A stretch of 64,000 nucleotides of DNA from Sphingobium sp. KCTC 72723 (GCF_014280435.1 NZ_CP060388.1:3609501-3673500); one strand, 5' to 3'; counted from the stretch's first letter, positions 53,090-62,732 are shown. A program made the numbers and translations. Notes: a model not told the origin generated them from the sequence alone.

Positions 53090-53465
53090 TTATACCTCCG
53101 CTTTTGGCGCCGCCCATCCTGCTCTGGCCAAGGTGTCCGCAAGTGTCGATCGCGGCACATTGAATGTGCGGCTGATCGACGATTTGCTCGCGCCGCTCGC
53201 GAGGGCGGCTAATATCTGCTCAAGCTTCTCCACATCAATCTTGGGCGGACGACCGCCGCGACGGCCTCGCCGTCAGGCGGCGGCGAGACCCGCCATGATG
53301 CGTTCGCGTGTCAGCGCCCGCTCATATTGAGCGAGCGCGCCGAAAAGCGAGAAGAGAAGTTCGCCGTGCGGGGTTCCCGTGTCCATCTGCTCGGTAAGCG
53401 AATGGAAGGAGACGCCGCGCTCTCGCAGATCAGTCAGTATCGAGAGCAAAAAAAGCACCTTTGCC
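53090..53465 (-). pseudogene. Truncated serine resolvase/invertase
   Basis: The frame reads LTDLRERGVSFHSLTEQMDT, then GELLFSLFGALAQYERALTRERIMAGLAAA, a classic resolvase segment, then a TGA at 53275-53273. It continues in the same frame as RRGRRGGRPPKIDVEKLEQ and a helix-turn-helix (SKSSISRTFNVPRSTLADTLARAG) to TAA at 53090. The catalytic N-terminal half with the active-site Ser is missing, and the stop splits hinge from DNA-binding domain. It abuts the end of the SNF2 gene. Confidence 0.75.
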
Positions 53466-53485
53466 GGATATATTGCGTTCACGCG

Positions 53486-56400
53486 CTACCCAAGCAGGTA
53501 TGCGATGTCGGCCTCGGTCAGCTTGGCCCGGATTGCACTGTCACCCTCCCAGAGCATAGCGGCAAGCGCTCGTTTTTTGTCCTGAAGGCCGAGTATCTTC
53601 TCCTCGATTGTGCCTTTGGCGATGAGGCGGTGGACAAAGACGGGCCTAGTTTGGCCAATCCGGTGCGCACGGTCGATGGCCTGCGCTTCGACCGCTGGAT
53701 TCCACCAGGGATCGAACAAAATCACTGTGTCAGCAGCGGTAAGATTCAGACCGGTTCCCCCAGCCTTGAGGCTTATGAGGATGACGTGAGCTTCGCCGGC
53801 CTGAAATTTGCGCACAGGGGTGTTGCGATCCTGCGTCGCACCGCGGATTTCAACATAAGTTATGGCCAGCGCGTCGAGTTCGGGCTTGATCAGGTCGAGC
53901 ATGGACGTGAACTGGCTGAACAGGATGATCCGTCGCCCTTCGCGCAGCAGTTCCGGCAGCATCTCCATCAGCCTGGCGAGCTTTGCCGAGCCGACGGCCT
54001 TGTCCGAGCCGTTGCCGTTCGTTTGCGGTAGAAGGCGCGGATCGCAGCACAGTTGCCGCAGCTTGAGCAAGGCATCGAGGAAGACGATCTGCGAGCGCAA
54101 CAGACCGACGCGGGCAATCTCGTCGCGCACCCGCTTGTGCATAAGCAGGCGCAAACTTTCGTAAGCGGCCAGCTGTTTCTTTTCGAGGTCGACCCACTCT
54201 TGAATTTCCGTCTTGTCGGGCAGGTCGCCGGCAACTTCATCTTTGGTCCGGCGCAGCATGAAGGGCCGGAGGCGGCGTCGGAGCATTGCTTTGGCGGCAG
54301 GATCATCATCCCGCGAGATCGGACGGTCGAGCACGCGTTTGAACTGTTCAAGTGAGCCGAGCAAGCCAGGCGTGACCAGGTCGGTCAAGCTCCACAGGTC
54401 GGACAGCTGGTTTTCTACTGGCGTGCCCGACAAGGCGATAACCTGTCCTGCTTTCAGCGCCTTTGCCGCCTTGAAGCCAGCTGTTTTGGGGTTCTTGAGC
54501 GTCTGGGCTTCATCAAACAGGATGAGTGACAACGTTTGGGCGGCAAACTGCGCGGTGTCGCGCACCAACAGGGGGTAACTCGAAACGATGATGTCGGCGT
54601 CACCGAACTGGTCATGCAGGTTGTGCCGGTCATTGCCGTGCCAGAGAACGCTGCGCAGTTCGGGAACAAAGCGGGCAATTTCTGCCTGCCAGTTGGGCAG
54701 CACCGAGGTCGGGCAGATGATCAGCGCGGGGTCCTCCAGCTTTCCCGCGGCTTTCAGCGTAGCGATGTGCGCCAGGGCCTGGACAGTCTTGCCAAGCCCC
54801 ATGTCGTCCGCCAGCACGCCGCCAAATCCAGCGCTGTGGAGCACTTGCAGCCAGTCCAGACCGTGCTGCTGATAGGGGCGGAGCTCTGCTTTAAAGCTCG
54901 TCGGCGTTACGGTCGGCTGCAGATCGATGCGGGCAAGGGCGCGGGCAAGTTTGCGCAAGTCATCATTGCCGCGCCAGCCAATGCGGCCTGCGCTCGCCGC
55001 TTCGAGATCGGCCAGCACGGCGATATCGCTACGCGGCAGGCGCAATTTTCCTGATGCCTCACGATCGTGGAGGGCAAGCTCGAGCAGCATCGCCAGCACC
55101 GGCCTGATCTGTTCGATAGGCAATTGCGCCAGCTTGCCCGGGCGGATCGCGATGGTGATACTTTCCCCAGCCTGGTCCAGCAATTGCGGGCCGAAGCGTG
55201 CCAGTAGCTGTCGCAATATGGGCAGGATGTCGACGACTTGCCCATCAATCCGGGCACCAAGGCTGACATCGAACCAATCCATGCCCGATGTCGTGACATC
55301 GAACTGCACATCCTCACCGCCGACCTCTGTGATGGTGAGCTGCCATCTGGGGCCATATTCGATGCGCCAGCCGTCGGTACGCAACGTTGGCAGCGCGGTG
55401 TGCATGAACAGCGCGAAATCGGTGGCTTTTGCCAACGCGACCGGGGCAAAATCCCATTGCAGCGCCGGTTTGGTCTTCAGCTCTGGAAAGTCATCCAACG
55501 GGATGAGGCCATGCGCAAACATCTGGTCGAGCGCCCGGGTTTCTGCCGCAAGGTCGCGTCTGAAACGGATAAAGCCCGCATCGCTGTTGGTTATGATCTC
55601 TGCTGCATTTGCGTTCGGCGTCACGCGGTATCCCGCATAATCAAAGCTGATCCGCACGCAGGCCATATCAGCCTTGTAAGTGGGCGATGCCTGATAGCCG
55701 CGCCGACTCGGCATGATGGCATCGACCTTGTCTTGAACGAAGGTCAGCACCGGGACCGGGTGTATAGCGCCCAAGTCCTTGAGGCCCGTGAGCGTTGGTG
55801 CGGGTACGTCAGCGCCAGCGATGTCTTCCCAATGGATTGCTAATTGCGCTACGGCATCGGGCGGCACCGGGGGCATCAGCAACACGCGCTGGGCCAGCGC
55901 TGGATCAGTGATGCCTGTCACACGGTGCACCGTTCCGGTGGCGTCGTCGATAATGACAGGTGGTGCCGTTGCGAAAAGCAGTTGCCCCTCGGCCAAGCCC
56001 TCCAGCGATGGGCGTTGTTCGCCGTTTGTAAGGCTCTTCCAGCACCATCTCGCCGTTTGGTCTTCGCCCCAATGCAAGGTAGGCCCATCGGCCTTTCGCC
56101 AGCGTGCCCGGCCGGTCGCGATCGCCTTCTCGACCAAATCGCTTCCCGCCAGCCCTTTGGGCGAGGTGTGCGTGTCGAGATCGCCGGTATAAGGATCCAT
56201 CCGGCGCACCAGCCATTGATCGACCGGATCCAGTGGCATCTGGCCGCTGCGCAACTGATAGGCATTGGGTTGCTGCCATCCGGTCTGGCCGGTGCCGCTC
56301 TGCCCCATTATCCAGGCCGCAATGGCCAGGCGCTGCGCCAGAATCTGTCCCGATATTGGCAACGCCTTGCCCTTGCGGCTTTTGCCGTCGTGCAGGGCGC

Positions 56401-56878
56401 GTGGCGAAAAGACGTAGGCCAGATCCACAGTGCCGCGTGCGCGCACGGTTGCTTCGGCCTGGGTTTCGCTCAACCATTGCAGCAAGGGCGCGGGCAGTGA
56501 AGGCGGCTTTGAAGCGGCGTTCGGCACTATGCTATGCTGCACCGCACCTGATGGTCCGTCAGCGTCTGACGCAGCGCGTGCTTGTGCGGCAAACAGCACG
56601 GCGGCACCATGCTTGCAATCGAAGCCGACCGGGCAGGTGCATTCGATCAAAGGTTCATCGTCTTCGCCATCCAGATCAGTGAAGGCAATCGTAACCTCAT
56701 ACGGGTGTCTGGCACTGCCTTTGACGGCGGCGATGATCAGCGCCATGTCCGTGTCAATCGCAAGGTCGCTCACGCGGCCTTGCTGCCAGTAGGCATAGCC
56801 CGCCGTGACCATATTCTTGGTCTGGACGGCGTTTGCTATCAGTGTCGAGGTTATCGGCGGTATCATCGCCCACAGCAT
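53486..56878 (-). CDS. SWIM-domain SNF2-family helicase
   Basis: 1130 residues if the ATG at 56878 is used; an alternative Met lies 22 codons in. An N-terminal SWIM zinc finger, ECTCPVGFDCKHGAAVLF (near 78-95), is followed by a long region without clear motifs. The Swi2/Snf2 motor comes next: LADDMGLGKTVQALAHI (Walker A, near 693), LILFDEAQTLKNP (Walker B as DEAQ, near 788), LSGTPVENQLSDLW and FMLRRTKDEV. The C-terminal helicase has ILFSQFTSMLDLI, LISLKAGGTGLNLTAADTVI and AIDRAHRIGQTRPVFVHRLI. It is an ATP-driven DNA translocase or remodeller. Bacterial members are linked to transcription recycling or mobile-element defence. No partner nuclease or methylase lies beside it. Confidence 0.88.
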   Translation of the reverse strand: MLWAMIPPITSTLIANAVQTKNMVTAGYAYWQQGRVSDLAIDTDMALIIAAVKGSARHPYEVTIAFTDLDGEDDEPLIECTCPVGFDCKHGAAVLFAAQARAASDADGPSGAVQHSIVPNAASKPPSLPAPLLQWLSETQAEATVRARGTVDLAYVFSPRALHDGKSRKGKALPISGQILAQRLAIAAWIMGQSGTGQTGWQQPNAYQLRSGQMPLDPVDQWLVRRMDPYTGDLDTHTSPKGLAGSDLVEKAIATGRARWRKADGPTLHWGEDQTARWCWKSLTNGEQRPSLEGLAEGQLLFATAPPVIIDDATGTVHRVTGITDPALAQRVLLMPPVPPDAVAQLAIHWEDIAGADVPAPTLTGLKDLGAIHPVPVLTFVQDKVDAIMPSRRGYQASPTYKADMACVRISFDYAGYRVTPNANAAEIITNSDAGFIRFRRDLAAETRALDQMFAHGLIPLDDFPELKTKPALQWDFAPVALAKATDFALFMHTALPTLRTDGWRIEYGPRWQLTITEVGGEDVQFDVTTSGMDWFDVSLGARIDGQVVDILPILRQLLARFGPQLLDQAGESITIAIRPGKLAQLPIEQIRPVLAMLLELALHDREASGKLRLPRSDIAVLADLEAASAGRIGWRGNDDLRKLARALARIDLQPTVTPTSFKAELRPYQQHGLDWLQVLHSAGFGGVLADDMGLGKTVQALAHIATLKAAGKLEDPALIICPTSVLPNWQAEIARFVPELRSVLWHGNDRHNLHDQFGDADIIVSSYPLLVRDTAQFAAQTLSLILFDEAQTLKNPKTAGFKAAKALKAGQVIALSGTPVENQLSDLWSLTDLVTPGLLGSLEQFKRVLDRPISRDDDPAAKAMLRRRLRPFMLRRTKDEVAGDLPDKTEIQEWVDLEKKQLAAYESLRLLMHKRVRDEIARVGLLRSQIVFLDALLKLRQLCCDPRLLPQTNGNGSDKAVGSAKLARLMEMLPELLREGRRIILFSQFTSMLDLIKPELDALAITYVEIRGATQDRNTPVRKFQAGEAHVILISLKAGGTGLNLTAADTVILFDPWWNPAVEAQAIDRAHRIGQTRPVFVHRLIAKGTIEEKILGLQDKKRALAAMLWEGDSAIRAKLTEADIAYLLG

Positions 56879-57211
56879 TGCCGATGATGTCGGGTCTGAT
56901 CAAGAGACCGCGCATCCGGCAGGAGGCGCTATATGGCCACGACATATGGAGACTATGATAGCAGGAACGTGGTCTAATTTCTTGAGCAGCGTCCTTTGCG
57001 CGGCGACAACTACGATGGCCGGTTGAGCGGCGACTATGATGGCCGGTAGGATCGGTTGTCTGGTCTGATCGTAGGGAGGGGCGCAGCCCCGACCGGAGAG
57101 CGGACCAGACAACCGGTGGCGATCTTTTTCCCCTTCTTTCGGGGGGCAGATCGGGGCTGTGGCGGGCGGTGGTATCGGAACACTCATCGAACAACGAGCG
57201 ATGGGTTTGCG

Positions 57212-58717
57212 ATGCCGGGCCACCACATTTCCGATCAGCAGGTATTTCTCTTCATGACCCATCGTCGCCAACACACCCAGGCCGTCGCGGCTGCCAAGGC
57301 CGGTATCAGCGAACGCAGCGCACGCCGGATCGAGAACGATCCGCAGCTTCCGTCCCAGAAGAAGAAGGAGCGCCACTGGCGCACCCGCGCCGATCCGCTC
57401 GAGCCATTCTGGCCACGTATAGAGGAGTTGCTCCAGATCGACGGTATCATTGCCGTCACGGTCTTCGAGACGCTCCAGGACGAGTTCGGCGAGGATGCTG
57501 TTCCCGATGCGATACGACGAACACTGGAACGCCGGATCGCCCGCTGGCGGGCACTGCACGGCGGCGAGAAGGAGATCTTCTTCCCGCAGCATCATGAGCC
57601 CGGTCGGCAGGGCCTGTCGGATTTCACGGTATGCGACAGTCTCAAGGTCACTGTTGCCGGCGAGACCCTGGCCTATCGCCTCTACCACTTCCGCTTGGCG
57701 GCGAGTGGCTGGGAGCATGCGGCTGTCGTGCTGGGCGGGGAGAGCTTTGCCGCCCTTTCGGAGCACCTGCAGGATGCGTTGTGGAAGCTGGGCGGTGCGC
57801 CGGCCGAACACCGCAGCGATTCCCTGTCAGCCGCCTACAAAAACCTCGACGCCGATGCGCAGCGGGATTTCACCCGAAGCTATGACGAGCTGTGTCGTCA
57901 TTACCGCATGCTTGCTACCCGCAACAACCGCGGCGAGGCGCACGAGAACGGATCGATCGAAGGTCCCCATGCCCATCTCAAGCGACGGCTCGATCAGGCC
58001 TTACGCCGGCGGGGCAGCCGCGATTTCGTCAGCATCGAGGCCTGGCGCGAGTTCGTTGAGGCGCAGGTCGCCAGACAGAACCGGCGGCATGCTGCGCGCA
58101 TCGATGCAGAACGCAGGGTACTCAAGGCGCTGCCCGCAAGGCGAACCACCGATTTCGCCATGGTCACCGTCGATGTCACCCGCAACGGCACCGTCGCCAT
58201 CGATCGGGTTACCTATTCGGTGCCTTCCCGCCTCGTCGGACGGCGCCTCAACGCGCATCTCTTTGACGATCGCATCGAGCTCTTCCTCGGCCCGGACAGG
58301 GTAATGTCCACGCCGCGTGTGCGGATCAGTCATCCCCACCGGGGGCATAGCATCGATTTCCGGCACATGATCGGTAACCTGCGCCGCAAGCCCGGTGCAC
58401 TGCGCAACCTCGTCTACCGCGAAGCCCTCTTCCCCGATCACGCCTACCGGCGGGCCTGGCAAGCCTTCGATGCCCAACTCGATGGACGGCAGGCCTGCCG
58501 CGATGCCGTCGCGCTGCTCGATATCGCCGCCAGGGGCGACTGTGTCGACGTGCTGGCCCGGCGGATCGATGAGGCTCTCGACAGCGGGCGCTTGCCCGAT
58601 GTCGATGCGCTCAGGGACGAGTTCCTGCCAACCGCAAGATCGCAGCGCGATGTCGCTATCCCGCCACCCGATCTGCACAGCTACAACAGCCTGATCGCCA
58701 GCGGGGAGGTGCACTGA
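57212..58717 (+). CDS. istA: IS21 transposase IstA
   Basis: 501 residues from the ATG of MPGHHISDQQVFLFMTHRR at 57212; the frame is open upstream through the IS end. The N-terminal helix-turn-helix is TQAVAAAKAGISERSARRIE. The RNase-H-like core has Asp in FTVCDSLKVTVAGE (near 142), Asp in EHRSDSLSAAYKN (near 202) and Glu in NGSIEGPHAHLKRRLDQA (near 251). The C-terminal beta-barrel includes VAIDRVTYSVPSRLVG. The stop overlaps the istB start by one base. Full length and uninterrupted. Confidence 0.92.
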   Translation: MPGHHISDQQVFLFMTHRRQHTQAVAAAKAGISERSARRIENDPQLPSQKKKERHWRTRADPLEPFWPRIEELLQIDGIIAVTVFETLQDEFGEDAVPDAIRRTLERRIARWRALHGGEKEIFFPQHHEPGRQGLSDFTVCDSLKVTVAGETLAYRLYHFRLAASGWEHAAVVLGGESFAALSEHLQDALWKLGGAPAEHRSDSLSAAYKNLDADAQRDFTRSYDELCRHYRMLATRNNRGEAHENGSIEGPHAHLKRRLDQALRRRGSRDFVSIEAWREFVEAQVARQNRRHAARIDAERRVLKALPARRTTDFAMVTVDVTRNGTVAIDRVTYSVPSRLVGRRLNAHLFDDRIELFLGPDRVMSTPRVRISHPHRGHSIDFRHMIGNLRRKPGALRNLVYREALFPDHAYRRAWQAFDAQLDGRQACRDAVALLDIAARGDCVDVLARRIDEALDSGRLPDVDALRDEFLPTARSQRDVAIPPPDLHSYNSLIASGEVH

Positions 58718-59526
58718 TGACCCGCACCAAGGATCAGGCCGCCGCCGTACTGCCTACCCTGCTGAAGGCCTTGCGCCTGCCGAGCATCAACCGCAACTGG
58801 AAGCGCCTCACCGACACCGCCGATCGCGATGGCTGGCCGGCCGCCAACCTGCTGGCCTCGCTTCTCGAGATCGAGATGGCTGATCGCTCCTCCCGGCGCA
58901 TCCAGCGCCATCGCGACCAGTCCGGCTTGCCCGCAGGCAAGACCTTCGCCACCTTCGATTTCGACGCCGCCCCCGGCATCCGCAAACCGCACCTCTTGTC
59001 CCTCGCCGCCGGTGACGACTGGATCGAGAACGGCGGCAACCTGCTGCTGTTCGGCCAGAGCGGGACCGGCAAGACGCACGCAGTTGCCGCCATTGGCCAT
59101 GCCCTCATCGACACGGGGCGGCGCGTCCTGTTCTGCTCCACCACCGACATGGTCCAGAAGCTCCAGTCCGCGCGCCGCGACCTCAGCCTGCCCGCCATGC
59201 TCGACAAGCTCGACAAGTTCGATCTCATCGTGCTCGACGATCTGTCCTACGTCCGCAAGGACCAGGTCGAGACCAGCGCCTTGTTCGAGCTCATCGCCCA
59301 CCGCTACGAACGCCACTCGCTCGCCATTACCGCCAACCAGCCATTTTCGGCATGGGACAACGTCTTCCCTGATCCCGCCATGACTGTCGCCGCGATCGAC
59401 CGCCTCGTGCACCACTCGACCATCATCGAGATGAACGGCGAAAGCTACCGCAAGCGTTCCGCCGTCGCCCGCATCAACGCCGGCGATTACGACCCGCCCA
59501 ATGGCGCCCCGGACCGGCCATCATAA
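58717..59526 (+). CDS. istB: IS21 helper ATPase IstB
   Basis: 269 residues. AAA+ ATPase with Walker A LLLFGQSGTGKTHAVAAIG (near 109-127), Walker B FDLIVLDDLSYVRKD (near 167), and sensor region LAITANQPFSAWDNVFPD (near 206). It regulates target choice by IstA. The start overlaps the istA stop (TGATGA), typical of coupled translation in IS21. Confidence 0.92.
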   Translation: MTRTKDQAAAVLPTLLKALRLPSINRNWKRLTDTADRDGWPAANLLASLLEIEMADRSSRRIQRHRDQSGLPAGKTFATFDFDAAPGIRKPHLLSLAAGDDWIENGGNLLLFGQSGTGKTHAVAAIGHALIDTGRRVLFCSTTDMVQKLQSARRDLSLPAMLDKLDKFDLIVLDDLSYVRKDQVETSALFELIAHRYERHSLAITANQPFSAWDNVFPDPAMTVAAIDRLVHHSTIIEMNGESYRKRSAVARINAGDYDPPNGAPDRPS

Positions 59527-59785
59527 TTGTCGCTGGCTTCGCGCTCGGGAGCACCCTTGCTGAGGCAACGGGTAATTGTCGCCAGCGGCAATTACATGCC
59601 AACCATCCCATGCGCTTCAAACCCTCGCTTCCGGCCAGCGCCAGCGACAATTACCCAGCGTCGTAATTGTCGCTCGACGGTTGCTCCTCGCAACAGCAAA
59701 TGGTAGCCAGAATTCACCAACCGGCGCGGCCACCTATCGGCCATCAAAATTGACGCCGACCGGACACCGTAATCGTCGCGCTACA
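59521..59785. repeat. Array of IS21 end motifs
   Basis: The 10-mer TAATTGTCGC occurs at about 59524, 59573 and 59664. Its inverse GCG(G/A)CAATTA occurs at about 59585 and 59644. Degenerate forms lie at 59746 (AAATTGACGC) and 59770 (TAATCGTCGC). These are probably transposase-binding units of the right end. Confidence 0.65.
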
Positions 59786-60080
59786 TCCTCAACACAGCCG
59801 TTGATATGTCCGCTATGAAGCGTAGCGATCGGTACGGTTCACCTAATGTATGCACATCCAGGCGAGCAAATGACCGACGTTATAAAACGGTCAAGGTAGG
59901 GTGCGAGGTGAGGCGTCAGCGTTCCGAGTGTGGATCGGCGTTAAAGCCGAACCCCTGACCAACAGCGCTACCACACTGAAAATCAGATAGAATTTCAGAT
60001 TTCCCAAGATCATATACAGACTGATCGGGACCCTCGCCACTAGAGCATTTTTGGCGATAAAACAAAGCAGTAGCAGGCAA

Positions 60081-60307
60081 AATGGGAGGGGGCGCGCGCG
60101 TCGACGCCGATTCACAGCGTAAGAATGTCCGTGTCGCTGGTGACCATCGAACTGAAGCCGCGCGCCAACCGGACCCAGATGAAATTCACCGAACAAGCCG
60201 TCTTCCTGGGCAAGAACGGTGCAAGCGCGGAGCGGATCGAGGGAACGCACGAAGGTTTCGATCGGCTCATCGCGTTAGTCGCGGCGGAGGTGAACGATGC
60301 CGCGTAG
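60081..60307 (+). pseudogene. 3' fragment of an AHSA1/SRPBCC-family gene
   Basis: An open frame reads STPIHSVRMSVSLVTIELKP, RTQMKFTEQAVFLG, ERIEGTHEGFDRLIALVAAE, the usual C-terminal third of AHSA1-type SRPBCC proteins (MSVSLVTIELKP...TEQ..FL...EGT.EGFDRL). No N-terminal domain precedes it. The 295 bp on its left (59786-60080) reach to the IS21 end and hold nothing I recognise. An ATG at 60125 lies in frame, but the product would be a fragment. Confidence 0.6.
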
Positions 60308-60341
60308 TTTCCGTTGGGTCGACATCGCAGCTGCCTTCGTG

Positions 60342-60437
60342 CTGCTGGCCGCCAGAGCCAATGTGCTGCTTCAGGCTTTACCAGATCTGGGGTCTGCGGC
60401 GGTTCACCTGGAATGGGTTTGTCATCCGTTCCGCTCA
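60342..60437 (-). pseudogene. 5' fragment of an unidentified gene
   Basis: A very good ribosome site (AGAAGGAG, six bases before the ATG at 60437) opens MSGTDDKPIPGEPPQTPDLV then KPEAAHWLWRP. After about 32 codons the frame turns into low-quality arginine- and serine-rich sequence antisense to the SRPBCC fragment. I read this as a gene start truncated where it meets the SRPBCC scrap. The family is not recognised. The stretch 60438-60712 holds no other gene. Confidence 0.35.
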
Positions 60438-60712
60438 TGCGATGCTCCTTCTGGTCGATACTATCACGCCCGGGGTTCCGCAGATAAAAAATCGCCCCCA
60501 AAATGAGAGCATTCACCCTCCCCCTCTCCTCCCCTTGGATAATTGCTGAAAGGTTGGTCGGAAGGCACCCATGCTCCAATCTTCGCAAAGCGCATGAGAG
60601 CAACATGACAAGAAGGGCCGATCCAAAGAGCCGCCTGATCCGCCTTCCAAGCATAACCCGGCCACCGCTTGCAAGCTTGCGCAAATTCCCGCGAAATTGC
60701 GCACAACTACGT

Positions 60713-60764
60713 TTAGTTGCGCATTGACTCTTTTAATTGCGCGATTTATCTTTTGCGCAACTAA
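60713..60764. promoter_or_regulatory. Inverted-repeat operator region upstream of the Fic gene
   Basis: TTAGTTGCGCA (60713-60723) and TGCGCAACTAA (60754-60764) are perfect inverted repeats framing an AT-rich promoter-like segment with TTGACT. Further TTGCGC cores occur at about 60678, 60698 and 60737. The Fic protein's N-terminal winged-helix domain could bind here. Confidence 0.55.
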
Positions 60765-60773
60765 GGAAGTGAT

Positions 60774-62144
60774 GTGGCACGACTAATACCTGAAGCTGAC
60801 CTACAAGCGATCGAGGCCGCTTTGGCCCAATTCCCGGATGGTGCGTCAGCAGCGCAGATCACTGGCGCGCTCGCGGAACCTGGTGCCCGTCGCACCCTCC
60901 AATATCGTCTTCGCGCCTTGGTTGACGCGGGTCGGCTACGCCTTACCGGCGACGGGCGTTCAGCCCGATATCACCATGGTGATGAGATCATCGCCCAGCC
61001 TGACCCAGCCGACATCGTCCCGATATCACCTGAAGGCAGCGCTGTCCTTGCCTATGTGCGCCAGCCCGTCGCGGTGCGACAACCGGTCGGCTATGAACGC
61101 AGCTTTCTGGATCGTTACCGGCCCAACGAAACCTTCTATCTGACCCTGCAGCAGCGCGATCATCTGGCTACAATCGGCAAGCCGCAGATTGAGGCCGCAG
61201 CGGCAGGAACCTACGCGAAGCAGATATTGAACAGGCTGCTTATCGACCTTGCATGGAATTCCAGCCGTCTCGAAGGCAACACATATTCGCTGCTCGATAC
61301 GCGCCGGCTGCTGGATTTCGGGGAAGCCGCCGAGGGGCGCGGACCGCGCGAAGCGCAGATGATCCTCAATCATAAGGATGCGATCGAGTTTCTCGTCGCC
61401 AACGCCAACGATGTCGGGTTCAATCGCTATACGATACTCAACCTGCATGCGTTATTGGCGAACAATCTGTTAGCCGACCCGACCGCGGTGGGGCGACTGC
61501 GCCACATCATCGTAGGGATAGACGGTTCAACTTTTCATCCACTGGAAGGTCCGGGTCTCATCGAGGAGTGCTTCGATCAAATCCTTGCCACAGCGGCGGC
61601 CATCGACGATCCATTCGAGCAGGCCTTTTTCATGATGGTGCAGCTTCCATATCTTCAGCCCTTTGACGATGTGAACAAACGCGTATCACGCCTCGCCGCC
61701 AATATACCCATGATCCGGGCGAACCTTGCGCCATTGTCGTTCACCGAGGTTCCAGGCGACCTTTACACGCGTGCCACGCTTGGCGTCTATGAACGCAACG
61801 ACATAACATTGCTGCGCGACGTATTCCTTTGGGCCTATCAGCGATCCGCAGCGCGCTACGCCGCCGTTCGTCAATCAATGGGTGAGCCAGACCCCTTCCG
61901 CCTGCGCTATCGGGAACAGTTGCGCGATGTCGTTCGGGATGTTGTGCGCGGCGCCTTGAGCCGACAGGCAACGCGCGCGCATCTGGTCACGACGTCTCGT
62001 GAATTCATCCCAACGGCCGATCAGGACCAGTTTGCCGAGGTCGCAGAAACGGAGTTGCTAGGCTTGCATGAGGGCAATTTCGCGCGATACCTGGTCCGTC
62101 CGTCGGAATTTGCTGCATGGCAACAAATCTGGAATGCAGTCTGA
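60774..62144 (+). CDS. Fic-family protein with N-terminal winged helix and altered catalytic motif
   Basis: 456 residues from GTG 60774, after AAGGAAG. Residues 1-72 form a winged-helix-like domain (DGASAAQITGALAEPGARRTLQYRLRALVDAGRL). The inhibitory helix motif SSRLEGN is at 163-169, placing it in the class with an N-terminal auto-inhibitory helix. At the catalytic site HxFxxGNxR reads QPFDDVNKR (295-303): the His is Gln and the Gly is Val. AMP transfer is therefore doubtful, though the Asn, Lys and Arg remain. The C-terminal 330-456 helical region is unassigned. The domain layout and the upstream inverted repeats suggest a self-regulating DNA-binding Fic protein. Confidence 0.85.
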   Translation: MARLIPEADLQAIEAALAQFPDGASAAQITGALAEPGARRTLQYRLRALVDAGRLRLTGDGRSARYHHGDEIIAQPDPADIVPISPEGSAVLAYVRQPVAVRQPVGYERSFLDRYRPNETFYLTLQQRDHLATIGKPQIEAAAAGTYAKQILNRLLIDLAWNSSRLEGNTYSLLDTRRLLDFGEAAEGRGPREAQMILNHKDAIEFLVANANDVGFNRYTILNLHALLANNLLADPTAVGRLRHIIVGIDGSTFHPLEGPGLIEECFDQILATAAAIDDPFEQAFFMMVQLPYLQPFDDVNKRVSRLAANIPMIRANLAPLSFTEVPGDLYTRATLGVYERNDITLLRDVFLWAYQRSAARYAAVRQSMGEPDPFRLRYREQLRDVVRDVVRGALSRQATRAHLVTTSREFIPTADQDQFAEVAETELLGLHEGNFARYLVRPSEFAAWQQIWNAV

Positions 62145-62274
62145 TTGCCACGCTTACCTCAATGGCTTGCATTGGGACATTGCCGACTGACCGCTTCCGA
62201 GCTTCGACGCGGGGACATCGGACGTCAAACAGCTCGTCTGAGGCCGCTATTGGCCGCGTGTATTCAATAACTAA

Positions 62275-62540
62275 TTAGATTGGGCTAGGTGCGTCAGATA
62301 CTGGGTACCCCAAGTCATGATATTTGCTCAAAATAATGCGGATGAAGCCGATGATCTCCGGCGAGAAGTCGCCGATCCGATGGCTCATGATGATCGGCGA
62401 TGCGGCGGGGTTCACCAGCTCGACGTAGCGCACAGCATCAGGCTGTGAGCGTCGCATCGACTCCGGAATCACGGCTACGCCTTCCTCCGCCGTGACCAAG
62501 CCGAGTGCGATCTGCGACTGGCGCGCCTCGTAAGTGGCGT
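62275..62540 (-). pseudogene. C-terminal fragment of a LysR-type regulator
   Basis: An open frame without N-terminal domain reads EARQSQIALGLVTAEEGVAV, IPESMRRSQPDAVRYVEL and PIIMSHRIGDFSPEI before the stop at 62275. This is the end of a LysR effector domain (G-GVA-VPESM motif). The helix-turn-helix part is absent. To the right (62541-62732) there are short scraps, e.g. GKAGAGLAVPTRIVLRGDTG on the plus strand ending at 62649, which I cannot identify. Confidence 0.6.
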
Positions 62541-62732
62541 GTGGCTTCAGAACGTCGTCGGCAAAGCCGGGGCGGGGCTGGCTGTCCCCACCCGTATCGT
62601 CCTGCGCGGTGACACAGGTCCGATCGATAACCTGCTCCCCTACAACTGAGTCGATAGCCGCGTCACCGCCCGCGCCGTCATCGATCAGGCCGCCTAACGC
62701 CTGCCAGTGGGATTGATCTAGCGCTTACACAT

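Larger units (their letters stand above)
56997..59785 (+). mobile_element. IS21-family element
   Basis: About 2.8 kb with istA and istB. The left end carries two copies of a GCGACAACTACGATGGCCGGT-like unit (57003-57023 and 57030-57047). The matching inverted unit ACCGGCCATCATAATTGTCGC starts at 59513, right at the istB end, with more copies further out. The outer ends (GCGCGGCGACAACTACG on the left, GCGCGACGATTACG on the minus strand near 59779) look like the terminal repeats. Exact ends and target duplication are not resolved. Confidence 0.78.

Noticed and set aside
57003..57047. Possible short tandem repeat or CRISPR-like spacing
   Set aside because: The two units are the left-end binding repeats of IS21; there are no further units or spacers.
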